In this document: in pieces, positions 40,995 through 48,432 of the stretch
How positions within the stretch are numbered: the stretch's first letter is position 1
Layout of the letters: each line of letters starts with the position of its first letter
Translations under genes and position numbers: made by a program
NCBI GenBank assembly: GCA_003166955.1
Contig: PMUI01000121.1
Span: 19,427 to 83,426, forward strand
Length of the DNA: 64,000 nucleotides
DNA from: Acidobacterium sp.
GTDB taxonomy: Bacteria > Acidobacteriota > Terriglobia > Terriglobales > Acidobacteriaceae
Reading direction: 5' to 3'
The notes under the pieces: generated by a model
Seen by the model: the letters and a program-made list of their open reading frames with translations, nothing else
What the model was told of the DNA's origin: nothing
The model's database searches: none

Positions 40995-41044
40995 CTGAAC
41001 GCTGAACGCTATCCGCTGAACGCTTTCCTGTTCCCTGTTCCCTG
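40995..41044. repeat. mixed heptamer array after kdsC
   Basis: Units on the plus strand: CTGAACG twice, CTATCCG, CTGAACG, an 8-nt CTTTCCTG, then TTCCCTG twice. On the minus strand it follows the kdsC TGA by 4 nt (AAAG) as CAGGGAA, CAGGGAA and onward to CGTTCAG units ending in an A-run. Two unit types are therefore joined in one array. Confidence 0.85.
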
Positions 41045-41048
41045 CTTT

Positions 41049-41714
41049 TCAGAATCCGCCCTTCCCAATATCCATGCCCGCCGGCAGCGGATTCCGCTCG
41101 TCGATGTACTCCTCAATCGTCTTGTCCAGAATCCCCTTCGCCGCCAGGATGAACTCAATCGCGTCCCGCGCCCCGCCGCGCCCGCCCTCATGCGGCGTCA
41201 CGTAGTGCGCCTCCGCCTTCACCCGCTCCCGCGCATTCGCCACCGCCACCGCAAACCCGCACTCCCGCATCACCGGCAGATCGATCACGTCATCGCCCAC
41301 GTACGCAATCGCCTCGAGCCCAATCTGCTCCTTCGCCATGATCTCCCGCACCGCTTTCATCTTGTAGGCCTGCCCCATGTAGACGTACTCGAGGCGCAGA
41401 TCCCGCGCCCGCAGCGCCACGGTTTCCGAAATCCGCTTCGTGATGATCGCGCACTTCATCCCGCCCAGCTTCGCCAGCGAAATGCCCGTCCCGTCGTGCG
41501 CGTTGAAGCCCTTCGCTTCCACCATGCTCTGCGAGGAGATGGCGTAGCCGCCCTTGCTCTCCATCGCCGCAGCATGGTCGCCCGTCGTCGTACTCGGTGC
41601 AGGTGCGGGAAAGAGCCAGATACCCCCGTCGGTCAGCACACCATCCACATCAAAAATGATCAGCTTGATTTTGCGCGCGCGTTCCTCAGCGCTCAGCGAA
41701 GAAGACGTACCCAT
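41049..41714 (-). CDS. kdsC: HAD-family phosphatase, KdsC type (Kdo-8-phosphate phosphatase)
   Basis: A 221-residue HAD-superfamily C0 phosphatase that releases phosphate from Kdo-8-P in lipopolysaccharide inner-core synthesis. The nucleophile motif is IIFDVDGVLTDGG (D22, D24); AHDGTGISLAKLGGMKCAIITKR, YMGQAYKMKAVREIM and YVGDDVIDLPVM complete the HAD set. Between residues about 36 and 66 an insertion of low complexity (PAPAPSTTTGDHAAAMESKGG) replaces the short loop seen in usual KdsC. The nearby msbA gene fits an envelope role. A TACAAT box lies 8 nt upstream of ATG 41714, so the 5' leader is very short or absent. Confidence 0.88.
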   Translation of the reverse strand: MGTSSSLSAEERARKIKLIIFDVDGVLTDGGIWLFPAPAPSTTTGDHAAAMESKGGYAISSQSMVEAKGFNAHDGTGISLAKLGGMKCAIITKRISETVALRARDLRLEYVYMGQAYKMKAVREIMAKEQIGLEAIAYVGDDVIDLPVMRECGFAVAVANARERVKAEAHYVTPHEGGRGGARDAIEFILAAKGILDKTIEEYIDERNPLPAGMDIGKGGF

Positions 41715-41752
41715 ATATCCGCATTGTAGCGAGTGCCGAACCGCGTTCCGTC
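41715..41752 (-). promoter_or_regulatory. promoter-like element of kdsC, repeated upstream of the next gene
   Basis: On the minus strand GACGGAAC (41752-41745) is followed at a fixed distance by ACTCGCTACAATGC containing TACAAT (41728-41723), then the kdsC ATG. The same arrangement with the same spacing recurs at 42126-42163. It probably represents a shared promoter type; the -35 is not consensus. Confidence 0.45.
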
Positions 41753-41772
41753 AGCGGCACCGCGCGCCCTCA

Positions 41773-42135
41773 TCAATCGTCCTCGAGTGGATCGGAATAG
41801 ACGACGATTCCACCGTCCCTCTGCATAACCCCCTCGTAACAAGCCTGCATCATCGAATCGTCGCTGTGGAATGGCTGTGCGACCTTCTTCAGTCTTTTCA
41901 CTTGTGGCTCCTGCCATCCATACGTTTTCAGGAGCGAAAAGACCTTGCCCTCCAACTCGTCTTCAGAGCTGCGCACCATCACCAGCAGCGGATACCGCAC
42001 GCCGCTCTGGTGCGCAGGATCGGAGCCGTCGGCCCGAGCTTCGCAGAGTGCGGCCCAGATGTCGGTGCCGGGTGCCTTGTTCCGAAAGAGTCTGTTCCAT
42101 TGCATCGGATTCGCCGGACGACGGAATACCTGCAT
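41773..42135 (-). CDS. hypothetical protein, 120 aa
   Basis: A small soluble protein beginning MQVFRRPANPMQWNRLFRNK and containing LLVMVRSSEDELEGKVFSLLKTYGWQEPQVKRLKKVAQPF, then SMMQACYEGVMQRDGGIVVYSDPLEDD. The mid-part reads like a ferredoxin-like alpha/beta fold. No family is recognised. The start is uncertain: ATG 42135 has AGGAG 12 nt upstream but overlaps a TACAAT box; an internal ATG at 42105 is the alternative. It is divergent from msbA. Confidence 0.55.
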   Translation of the reverse strand: MQVFRRPANPMQWNRLFRNKAPGTDIWAALCEARADGSDPAHQSGVRYPLLVMVRSSEDELEGKVFSLLKTYGWQEPQVKRLKKVAQPFHSDDSMMQACYEGVMQRDGGIVVYSDPLEDD

Positions 42136-42163
42136 TGTAACGAGTATCTCCTGATGTTCCGTC
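42126..42163 (-). promoter_or_regulatory. second copy of the GACGGAAC-N-TACAAT element
   Basis: GACGGAAC (42163-42156, minus strand) and TACAATGC with TACAAT at 42139-42134 occur with the same 22-nt offset as upstream of kdsC, and the intervening ACTCG is shared. It precedes the 120-aa gene. Confidence 0.4.
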
Positions 42164-42224
42164 CCGCCACTCCGGTTCGCCTTCCCCTGCCAGCCCCAAA
42201 CGTATCGCGCGGTAAAATAAGCAG

Positions 42225-42263
42225 ATGCCTTGTTTCCCCGTGCCGGGAGCCCTCGCCGCATGA
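42225..42263 (+). CDS. 12-codon mini-ORF coupled to msbA
   Basis: MPCFPVPGALAA followed by TGA, which overlaps the msbA ATG as ATGA. Its own ATG lies 6 nt after TAAAAT (42213-42218), so it would be the first codon of a leaderless message. It may deliver ribosomes to msbA by coupling. This is a positional inference; the peptide itself has no recognisable feature. Confidence 0.3.
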   Translation: MPCFPVPGALAA

Positions 42264-44203
42264 AGCGTTTCTGGCGCCTGCTCTACTACGCGCGCCGCTA
42301 CTCGCTCCAGGCTCTCTCCGCCGTGGTCCTCGCCGCCGGTGTCGGCCTCCTCGATGCCTTCCGCGTTCTGCTCATCGGCCCCATCTTCGACAACGTCCTC
42401 CACCCCGGCTCAGGCACCAACCCCGCGAAACAAAGCCCCCTCCTCGGCGAAATCGGCGAGCGCTGGCACATCCACATCACCCTGCAGAACCTTGTCCCCT
42501 CGCGCCTCCACAACGACTGGTCCGTCATCGCCTTTGCCTTCGTCGCCTCCACCCTCCTCAAAGGCATCTGCGACTACACCGGCACCTACCTCGCTAACTA
42601 CGCCGGCTTCGGCATGATCACCGACATGCGCGACGACCTCTACGAGTCGATCCTGCGCCGCTCCGTCTCCTTCTTCCAGAAGCACACCACCGGCTCGCTT
42701 CTCTCCGCCCTCATCAACGACATCGAGCGCGTCCAGTACGCCACTTCCTCCATCCTCTCCGACTTCCTCCAGCAGGCCTTTACCCTGCTCTTCATGATCG
42801 GCCTGGTCATCGCTCTCGGCGGCAAGCTGGCCTGGATCCTCCTCATCTTCCTCCCTATCGTCGCCGGCTCCATCCGCCGCATCGGCCGCGACGTCCGCCG
42901 CACCACCCGCCGCGGCCAGGACAAGCTCGCTGACATTCAGAACATCCTCCACGAAACCATCACCGGCAACCGAATCGTCAAAGCCTTCAATATGGAGTTC
43001 TGGGAGCTCCTCCGCTTCCGCCAGGCCGCGAAACGCCTCTTCCGCGCCAACCTCCGCTCCGTGCGCGCCCAGGCCATCACCTCGCCGCTCATGGACTTCA
43101 TCGGAGCGGTCGCCATCGCTATGTTGCTGTGGGTCGGCCGCAACGAAATCGGCCACGGCGCCATGAAAGAAGGCGTTTTCTTCGCCTTCATCGTTGCCCT
43201 CTTCAAGATGTACGACCCCGTCCGCCGCTTCGGCATTTACTACAACAACTTCCAGCAGGCCGCCGGAGCCTCCGCCGCCATCTTCGACTTCATGGACGAC
43301 CAGGATGAAGTGCCCGAGGCGAAGCATCCGCGCCCCCTCAAAGGTTTCCAGAACAGCATCGAGCTCCAAAACGTCAGCTTCCGCTATCGCGAAGGCGAGC
43401 GCGATGGTCCGCCTATCGTCCTGCACGATATCGACCTGACGATCAATCGCGGCGAAGTCGTCGCCCTCGTCGGACCCAGCGGAGCAGGGAAGTCGACTCT
43501 GGTGAATCTCATCCCGCGCTTCTTCGACGTCACCGGTGGCCGCATCCTCATCGACGGAATCGACGTCCGCCAGGTCAGCCTCGCCTCCCTGCGCACCCAG
43601 ATCGGCAAAGTCACCCAGGAGACCATCCTCTTCAACGACACGGTGCGCAACAACATCGCCTACGGCCAGCCCGACGTCCCCCTCGCGCGCGTCGTCGAAG
43701 CCGCGAAGAACGCCCTCGCCCACGACTTCATCGAACGCATGCCCGACGGCTACGACACCGTCATCGGCGAAAGAGGTCTCCGCCTCTCGGGCGGTGAGCG
43801 CCAGCGCCTTGCCATCGCTCGCGCCATCCTCAAAAACGCCCCCGTGCTCATCCTCGACGAAGCCACCTCCGCCCTCGACGCCGAAAGCGAATCCCTGGTC
43901 CAGGTGGCGCTCGCCAATCTCATGGCAGGCCGCACCGTCATCGTCATCGCGCATCGCCTCTCCACCGTCCGCCGCGCCACCCGCATCGTCGTCCTCGAGC
44001 GCGGATGTATCACCGCCATCGGCACCCACGAAGAGCTTCTGCAAACCTCTCCCATCTACCAGAAGCTCTACCGCCTGCAGTTCATGGACATCGGCGACGC
44101 CAACGGCAACGCCATCGGCGGCAACGAACCCGAAACCGCGCCCAACCTCGAAGAGACCCTGCCGGCCACCGAACCCGTCCTCACAGGAAAGATCAACCCA
44201 TGA
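42260..44203 (+). CDS. msbA: MsbA-type lipid flippase ABC transporter
   Basis: A 647-residue half-transporter with an N-terminal six-helix domain (residues about 15-360) and C-terminal ATPase. Walker A is LVGPSGAGKSTLVNLI, the signature LSGGERQRLAIARA, Walker B VLILDEATSALDAES and the H-loop IAHRLSTVRR. The class exports lipid A-core or other bulky lipids. The first extracytoplasmic loop is enlarged (DNVLHPGSGTNPAKQSPLLGEIGERWHIHITLQNLVPSRLHNDW). ATG 42260 is used because it overlaps a mini-ORF stop; a TTG 30 nt upstream is possible. The stop overlaps yicC as ATGA. kdsC nearby supports a lipopolysaccharide context. Confidence 0.92.
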   Translation: MKRFWRLLYYARRYSLQALSAVVLAAGVGLLDAFRVLLIGPIFDNVLHPGSGTNPAKQSPLLGEIGERWHIHITLQNLVPSRLHNDWSVIAFAFVASTLLKGICDYTGTYLANYAGFGMITDMRDDLYESILRRSVSFFQKHTTGSLLSALINDIERVQYATSSILSDFLQQAFTLLFMIGLVIALGGKLAWILLIFLPIVAGSIRRIGRDVRRTTRRGQDKLADIQNILHETITGNRIVKAFNMEFWELLRFRQAAKRLFRANLRSVRAQAITSPLMDFIGAVAIAMLLWVGRNEIGHGAMKEGVFFAFIVALFKMYDPVRRFGIYYNNFQQAAGASAAIFDFMDDQDEVPEAKHPRPLKGFQNSIELQNVSFRYREGERDGPPIVLHDIDLTINRGEVVALVGPSGAGKSTLVNLIPRFFDVTGGRILIDGIDVRQVSLASLRTQIGKVTQETILFNDTVRNNIAYGQPDVPLARVVEAAKNALAHDFIERMPDGYDTVIGERGLRLSGGERQRLAIARAILKNAPVLILDEATSALDAESESLVQVALANLMAGRTVIVIAHRLSTVRRATRIVVLERGCITAIGTHEELLQTSPIYQKLYRLQFMDIGDANGNAIGGNEPETAPNLEETLPATEPVLTGKINP

Positions 44204-45141
44204 CCGAGACAAGGCCGTCCGGCGCCAGTCAGCCCGACTCGAAGCAGCCGGTCTTCTCCATGACCGGATTCGCCCGCATCGCCGGTCGCGTCTCTGAGAC
44301 CCTCGGCTTTTCCCTCAGCCTCAAGAGCGTCAACCACCGCTTCCTCGACCTCCACATGCGCCTCCCCAACGGATCCGAAGGCGTGGAGATGAACCTCCGC
44401 CGCATCCTCAAAGAAAAACTCCGTCGCGGCCACGTCGAAGTCACGCTCAGCATCGAGCGCAGCCAGAAAGCCGAAGCCGGCTACGACCACGCCCTCGTCG
44501 CCGCTTATGTTGAAGCCTTCCGCGCCGCCGCCGCCGAGCACCGTCTCACCGCCGACCCCGACCTGAATGCCGTTTTCCGCCTCCCCGGCGTGCTCATGGC
44601 CGAGTCGCGCAGCAGCGAAGAAGAACTCAAAGCTCTCGAGGAATCCGTCCTCCTCGAAACCGACTCCCTCATCGCGGCACTGCAAACCATGCGCGTCCAG
44701 GAAGGCTCAGCCCTGGCCGGTGAACTCTGCGCCGGCATGCAACGTCTCCGCGCCCTGGTCGACGAAGCCACGACCCTGCGCGAACAAGTCCAGCTGGCCT
44801 ACTTCGACCGCCTGAACCAGCGCATGAAAACCATGCTCGACGGCGGATTCGACCAGGAACGCATCCTCCAGGAAGCCGCCCTCATCGCCGAGCGCAGCGA
44901 CGTCGAGGAAGAGGTCACACGCCTCCGCACCCACATCGACCACTTCGTCGGCCTCCTCGATCAGGGCGGGGAAGTGGGCAAGAAGCTCGACTTCCTGCTT
45001 CAGGAGATGAATCGCGAGGCCAACACCCTGCTCTCCAAGACCAGCGGCGTGGCCGGCAACGGCACACGCATTACCGAAGCGGGGTTGGGCATGAAGTCTG
45101 AGATTGAAAAGGCCCGCGAACAGGTGCAGAACTTAGAGTAG
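44200..45141 (+). CDS. yicC: YicC-family endoribonuclease
   Basis: A 313-residue YicC/YloC protein. The N-terminal domain starts SMTGFARIAGRVSETLGFSLSLKSVNHRFLDLHMRLPNG and the C-terminal DUF1732 part holds HIDHFVGLLDQGGEVGKKLDFLLQEMNREANTLLSKTSG, the two family signatures. YicC has been characterised as a divalent-metal endoribonuclease that affects sRNA stability. The first 20 residues are a polar extension. It is translationally coupled to msbA (ATGA) and precedes gmk, the classical yicC-gmk-rpoZ order. Confidence 0.93.
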   Translation: MTETRPSGASQPDSKQPVFSMTGFARIAGRVSETLGFSLSLKSVNHRFLDLHMRLPNGSEGVEMNLRRILKEKLRRGHVEVTLSIERSQKAEAGYDHALVAAYVEAFRAAAAEHRLTADPDLNAVFRLPGVLMAESRSSEEELKALEESVLLETDSLIAALQTMRVQEGSALAGELCAGMQRLRALVDEATTLREQVQLAYFDRLNQRMKTMLDGGFDQERILQEAALIAERSDVEEEVTRLRTHIDHFVGLLDQGGEVGKKLDFLLQEMNREANTLLSKTSGVAGNGTRITEAGLGMKSEIEKAREQVQNLE

Positions 45142-45180
45142 GACCCGTAGTCGACTTTTCGCGCAGGGGACTAAACAGGC

Positions 45181-45894
45181 TTGTCCGGCATTCTCTTCAT
45201 CATTTCGGCGCCATCCGGGTCGGGCAAATCGACCATCGTCAACCAGCTTCGCTCGCTGGTCAGCCGCCTCGAGTTCTCCGTCTCCTGGACCACCCGCGGC
45301 CCCCGCGGCTCCGAACAGGAATCCCGCGAATACCATTTCACCACCCGCGACCACTTCGAGGAGATGATCCGCAACGGCGAGTTCCTCGAGTACGCCGATG
45401 TCTTCGGCAACTACTATGGCACCGCTCTGTCCACGTTGAAGGAAGCCTTCGCACAGGACAAAGACGTGCTGCTCGATATCGACGTCCAGGGCGCATCGCA
45501 GGTCCGCGCCAAAATGCCCGACGCCGTCTCCATTTTCCTCATGCCGCCCACCCCCGAGATCCTCGCCACCCGCCTCCGCAACCGCAGCCGCGCCGAAGGC
45601 AGCGTCAGGGAGGAGGACATCGACCGCCGTCTGGCCAAAGCTCGCCAGGAGATTGAGAATTACCGCGATTACGGCTATATTCTGGTCAACGACATCCTGG
45701 ACCGAGCTGTCGAGGAAATGGCCGCCATCGTCGCCGCCGAGCGCATCCGCAACGGTAACGATCCGGGTGCTGGTGGGGCAGACCGCGAGCGAGTGCTGCG
45801 CATCGCTCATAACTGCCGGCAGGCTAACTCCGAAGCGCGGATCAGGCCGGTGCTGCAGGCCTTCGGCGTGCCGGTGCCGGCCGCAAAGGGATGA
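45181..45894 (+). CDS. gmk: guanylate kinase
   Basis: A 237-residue P-loop kinase that phosphorylates GMP to GDP. The P-loop is IISAPSGSGKSTIVNQL, the GMP-binding region is SWTTRGPRGSEQESREYHFTTRDHFEEMI with GEFLEYADVFGNYYGT, and VLLDIDVQGASQVR and RNRSRAEGSVREEDIDRRL (lid) follow. The C-terminal 35 residues are longer than in standard Gmk (about 205) and read as a tail with QANSEARIRPVLQAFG. Start is TTG 45181 with GGGGA 15 nt and AGG 3 nt upstream. It lies between yicC and rpoZ, as usual. Confidence 0.94.
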   Translation: MSGILFIISAPSGSGKSTIVNQLRSLVSRLEFSVSWTTRGPRGSEQESREYHFTTRDHFEEMIRNGEFLEYADVFGNYYGTALSTLKEAFAQDKDVLLDIDVQGASQVRAKMPDAVSIFLMPPTPEILATRLRNRSRAEGSVREEDIDRRLAKARQEIENYRDYGYILVNDILDRAVEEMAAIVAAERIRNGNDPGAGGADRERVLRIAHNCRQANSEARIRPVLQAFGVPVPAAKG

Positions 45895-45925
45895 GGGCGA
45901 GCAGAAAAGTTCTGGAGGTAAATGG

Positions 45926-46159
45926 ATGACGATCGAGAAGGGTTACGACAGTAATTTTCGCTATGTATTGGTCGCCGCGCGCCGCGCCCGCCAGCTCCAG
46001 AACGGAGCCGAGCCCATGGTCCCAAGCCGTTCCCGCAAGGCCTGCCGCGTCGCGCAGGAAGAAATCGCTGCCGGCAAAATCAAGTATGTAAAGCCTGAAG
46101 ACGCTCCGGTGTTGAAGCCGGAAGTAGACGCTCCCGAAATTCCAAAGTTCGTCTCCTAG
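45926..46159 (+). CDS. rpoZ: RNA polymerase omega subunit
   Basis: A 77-residue omega subunit that assists assembly of beta' and, in many bacteria, ppGpp response. The conserved patterns are SNFRYVLVAARRARQLQNGA and KACRVAQEEIAAGKIKYV; the usual Met-Arg start is replaced by MTIEKGYD. GGAGG is 8 nt before ATG 45926; an ATG 4 nt earlier is in another frame. The gene follows gmk after 31 nt, completing the yicC-gmk-rpoZ operon. Tandem hairpins and a heptamer array separate it from coaBC. Confidence 0.93.
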   Translation: MTIEKGYDSNFRYVLVAARRARQLQNGAEPMVPSRSRKACRVAQEEIAAGKIKYVKPEDAPVLKPEVDAPEIPKFVS

Positions 46160-46170
46160 CCGCCGACCCC

Positions 46171-46234
46171 GGGTGCCCCATTCTGGTCGCGCCGCTTTTG
46201 GCGCGAGCAGGGTGGGCATCGCGCAAGGCGCGAT
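46171..46234. repeat. tandem REP-like hairpins after rpoZ
   Basis: TCGCGCC/GGCGCGA with flanking TGCCC/GGGCA forms one hairpin (46171-46218), and ATCGCGC/GCGCGAT (46218-46234) with an AAG loop forms a second perfect 7-bp hairpin. They begin 12 nt after the rpoZ stop. There is no clean T-run. REP-like element or 3' mRNA stabiliser is the likely reading. Confidence 0.65.
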
Positions 46235-46249
46235 CCGTTTGCTGCTTTT

Positions 46250-46319
46250 CTGAACGCTGGGCGTTGACCGCTGAAACCCGGCACCCGGCACCCTGTAACC
46301 TGTAACCTGTAACCTGTAA
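46250..46319. repeat. ten-unit heptamer array abutting the coaBC start
   Basis: Exactly ten 7-nt units in unbroken phase: CTGAACG, CTGGGCG, TTGACCG, CTGAAAC, CCGGCAC twice and CCTGTAA four times, then CC and the coaBC ATG. The last repeats place TAACCT (46310-46315) 6 nt before the ATG, the same position as in the FitA-like gene. It is the cleanest array in the window. Confidence 0.9.
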
Positions 46320-46321
46320 CC

Positions 46322-47575
46322 ATGAAGGTCACAGTCGGCGTCACCGGCGGCATCGCTGCCTACAAATCCGCGGAGCTGGTCCGCGACCTGCAAAAGCACG
46401 CGCTCGACGTCCACGTCGTCATGACCCAGGCCGCCCAGCACTTCATCCAGCCCCTCACCTTCGCCGCCCTCACCGGACACACAGTCACCACCGGCCTCTG
46501 GGCCGAAGGCTCCGACCAGGGCGACGCCGCCTCCGCCATCGAGCACATCGATGCCGCGCAAACCACCGACGCCCTCGTTATCGCTCCCGCCACCGCCGAC
46601 ATCCTCGCCAAAATGGCCCACGGCATCGCCGACGACTTCCTCACCACCATGGTTCTCGCCACCACAGCGCCGGTTATCGTTGCGCCCGCGATGAACGTCA
46701 ATATGTGGAACCACCCCGCGACCCAGGCCAACCTCGAAACCCTCGCCAATCGCAACGTCCGCATCGTCGCCCCTGACAGCGGCTACCTCGCCTGCGGCAT
46801 GATCGGCGCCGGCCGCCTCGCCGAGAACAACGCCATTGTCGAAGCCGTTCTCAGCGTCCTCCATCACCGCATCGACCTCGCCGGAGAAACCGTCCTCATC
46901 ACCGCCGGCGGCACGCGCGAAGCTCTCGACCCCGTCCGTTTCCTCGGCAATCGTTCCAGCGGCAAGATGGGTTACGCCATGGCGGAGGCCGCGCAGCGTC
47001 GCGGAGCGCGCGTCATCCTCGTCTCTGCGCCCACCGCTCTCCGCGCGCCCGCCAACGTTGAAGTCATCCCCGTCGTCACCACCGAGCAGATGCGCGACGC
47101 CGTCCTCAGCCGCCTCGATCAGGCCACCATCGTCATCAAAGCCGCCGCCGTCGCCGACTACCGCCCCCGCGCCCAGGCCGATCAGAAGCTGCGCCGCTCG
47201 GGTCCCCTCACTCTCGAACTCGAGCCCACCGAAGACATCCTCGCCGCCGTCGTCAAAGCGCGCCGCCCCGGCATGCTCATCATCGGCTTCGCCGCCGAAA
47301 CGCAGGACGTCCTCGCCCACGGCCGCGACAAGCTCCTCCGCAAGGGCGCAGACGCCATCGTCCTCAACGACGTCTCTCGCGAAGGCGTCGGCTTCGACTC
47401 GGACCGCAACGCCGTCACCTTCCTCACGCGCGATCGCGCCATCGAGCTGCCGGAGCTGACCAAGCGCGAGCTCGCCGACCAGATTCTCGACGAGATCCTC
47501 ACCCTCCGCCGCCCGCGCCACCTTCTCTCCGAATCCGACACCGATCTTTCCCTCAGCATCGGAGAACAGGCTTGA
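46322..47575 (+). CDS. coaBC: bifunctional phosphopantothenoylcysteine decarboxylase / phosphopantothenate-cysteine ligase
   Basis: A 417-residue fusion that makes 4'-phosphopantetheine for coenzyme A. The CoaC flavoprotein half has VGVTGGIAAYKSAELVRDL, the active-site histidine region IEHIDAAQTTDALVIAPATADILAKMAHGIADD, PAMNVNMWNHPATQ and ACGMIGAGRLAE. The CoaB half begins VLITAGGTREALDPVRFLGNRSSGKMGYA, with IKAAAVADYRP and NDVSREGVGFDSD binding CTP and substrate. The ATG has no Shine-Dalgarno; the adjacent heptamer array may supply the -10. The stop overlaps the UDG TTG start (TTGA). It is commonly found next to rpoZ. Confidence 0.94.
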   Translation: MKVTVGVTGGIAAYKSAELVRDLQKHALDVHVVMTQAAQHFIQPLTFAALTGHTVTTGLWAEGSDQGDAASAIEHIDAAQTTDALVIAPATADILAKMAHGIADDFLTTMVLATTAPVIVAPAMNVNMWNHPATQANLETLANRNVRIVAPDSGYLACGMIGAGRLAENNAIVEAVLSVLHHRIDLAGETVLITAGGTREALDPVRFLGNRSSGKMGYAMAEAAQRRGARVILVSAPTALRAPANVEVIPVVTTEQMRDAVLSRLDQATIVIKAAAVADYRPRAQADQKLRRSGPLTLELEPTEDILAAVVKARRPGMLIIGFAAETQDVLAHGRDKLLRKGADAIVLNDVSREGVGFDSDRNAVTFLTRDRAIELPELTKRELADQILDEILTLRRPRHLLSESDTDLSLSIGEQA

Positions 47576-48432
47576 CCCAGCGGCTCTCGCCCGAAACCGA
47601 GCAGGCAGTCCGCGCCCGCATCGGCTATTTCCGCGACCTCGGCGTCTTCGACTTCTACCGCCGCGCCGTCAATCCGTCATTCGTAACAGTGTCGGATACA
47701 GACTCCGCCGTCATCGCCGCAATCGATACTGTAACTGTTACAGTTAGAGAAGAAATCCCCGCCGCGCACCCTGATTCCGCCCTGGAGAACGCCCCGCCGA
47801 TGCCCCGTGCCGCCGCAAGCCTGCCCGTCCTCACCGAACCGGCAAAATCCATCGCCCCAAAAGACCGCGCTGCCGCGATAAAAGCCATCAGCGATGACCT
47901 CGGCAACTGTACTCGCTGCGCCCTCCACAAAGGCCGCCACACCATCGTCTTCGGCGACGGCGACCCCAACGCCCGCCTCATGTTTGTCGGCGAAGGCCCC
48001 GGCGCAGACGAGGACGCGCAGGGTCTGCCCTTCGTCGGCCGCGCAGGCCAGTTGCTCAACAACATGATCGCCGCCATGGGACTGCGCCGCGATCGGGTCT
48101 ACATTGCCAATATTGTGAAGTGTCGCCCACCGCAGAATCGCGTCCCCGAGCCCATCGAAGCCAACACCTGCGCGCCCTTCCTCTTCCGCCAGATCGATGT
48201 CATCCAGCCCGAAGTCCTCGTCGCGCTCGGCGCAACCGCCGCCACTTACCTGCTCGGCGGCAAAAACCCGCTCGCCGCACTCCGCGGCCGCATCCACCAC
48301 GCACGCGGAGCAAAACTCATCGTCACCTATCACCCCGCCTACCTGCTCCGCGACCCGCGCCAGAAAAAAGAAGCCTGGGCCGACCTCCAGCTAGCCATGG
48401 CAGAACTCGGCCTCAAAGCGCCAGCGAAGTAG
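47572..48432 (+). CDS. 4Fe-4S uracil-DNA glycosylase (family 4/5 type)
   Basis: A 286-residue DNA-repair enzyme that excises uracil from DNA. The conserved core begins CTRCALHKGRHTIVFGDG with GEGPGADEDAQGLPFVGRAGQLLNNMI (catalytic motif) and IVKCRPPQNR, and ends VTYHPAYLLRDPRQKKEAW. The four cluster cysteines are C113, C116, C184 and C200. A 105-residue N-terminal extension (with TVTVTVREE and Pro/Ala-rich stretch) precedes it, longer than most family members. Start TTG 47572 overlaps the coaBC stop. A heptamer array begins at the base after its TAG. Confidence 0.92.
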   Translation: MTQRLSPETEQAVRARIGYFRDLGVFDFYRRAVNPSFVTVSDTDSAVIAAIDTVTVTVREEIPAAHPDSALENAPPMPRAAASLPVLTEPAKSIAPKDRAAAIKAISDDLGNCTRCALHKGRHTIVFGDGDPNARLMFVGEGPGADEDAQGLPFVGRAGQLLNNMIAAMGLRRDRVYIANIVKCRPPQNRVPEPIEANTCAPFLFRQIDVIQPEVLVALGATAATYLLGGKNPLAALRGRIHHARGAKLIVTYHPAYLLRDPRQKKEAWADLQLAMAELGLKAPAK

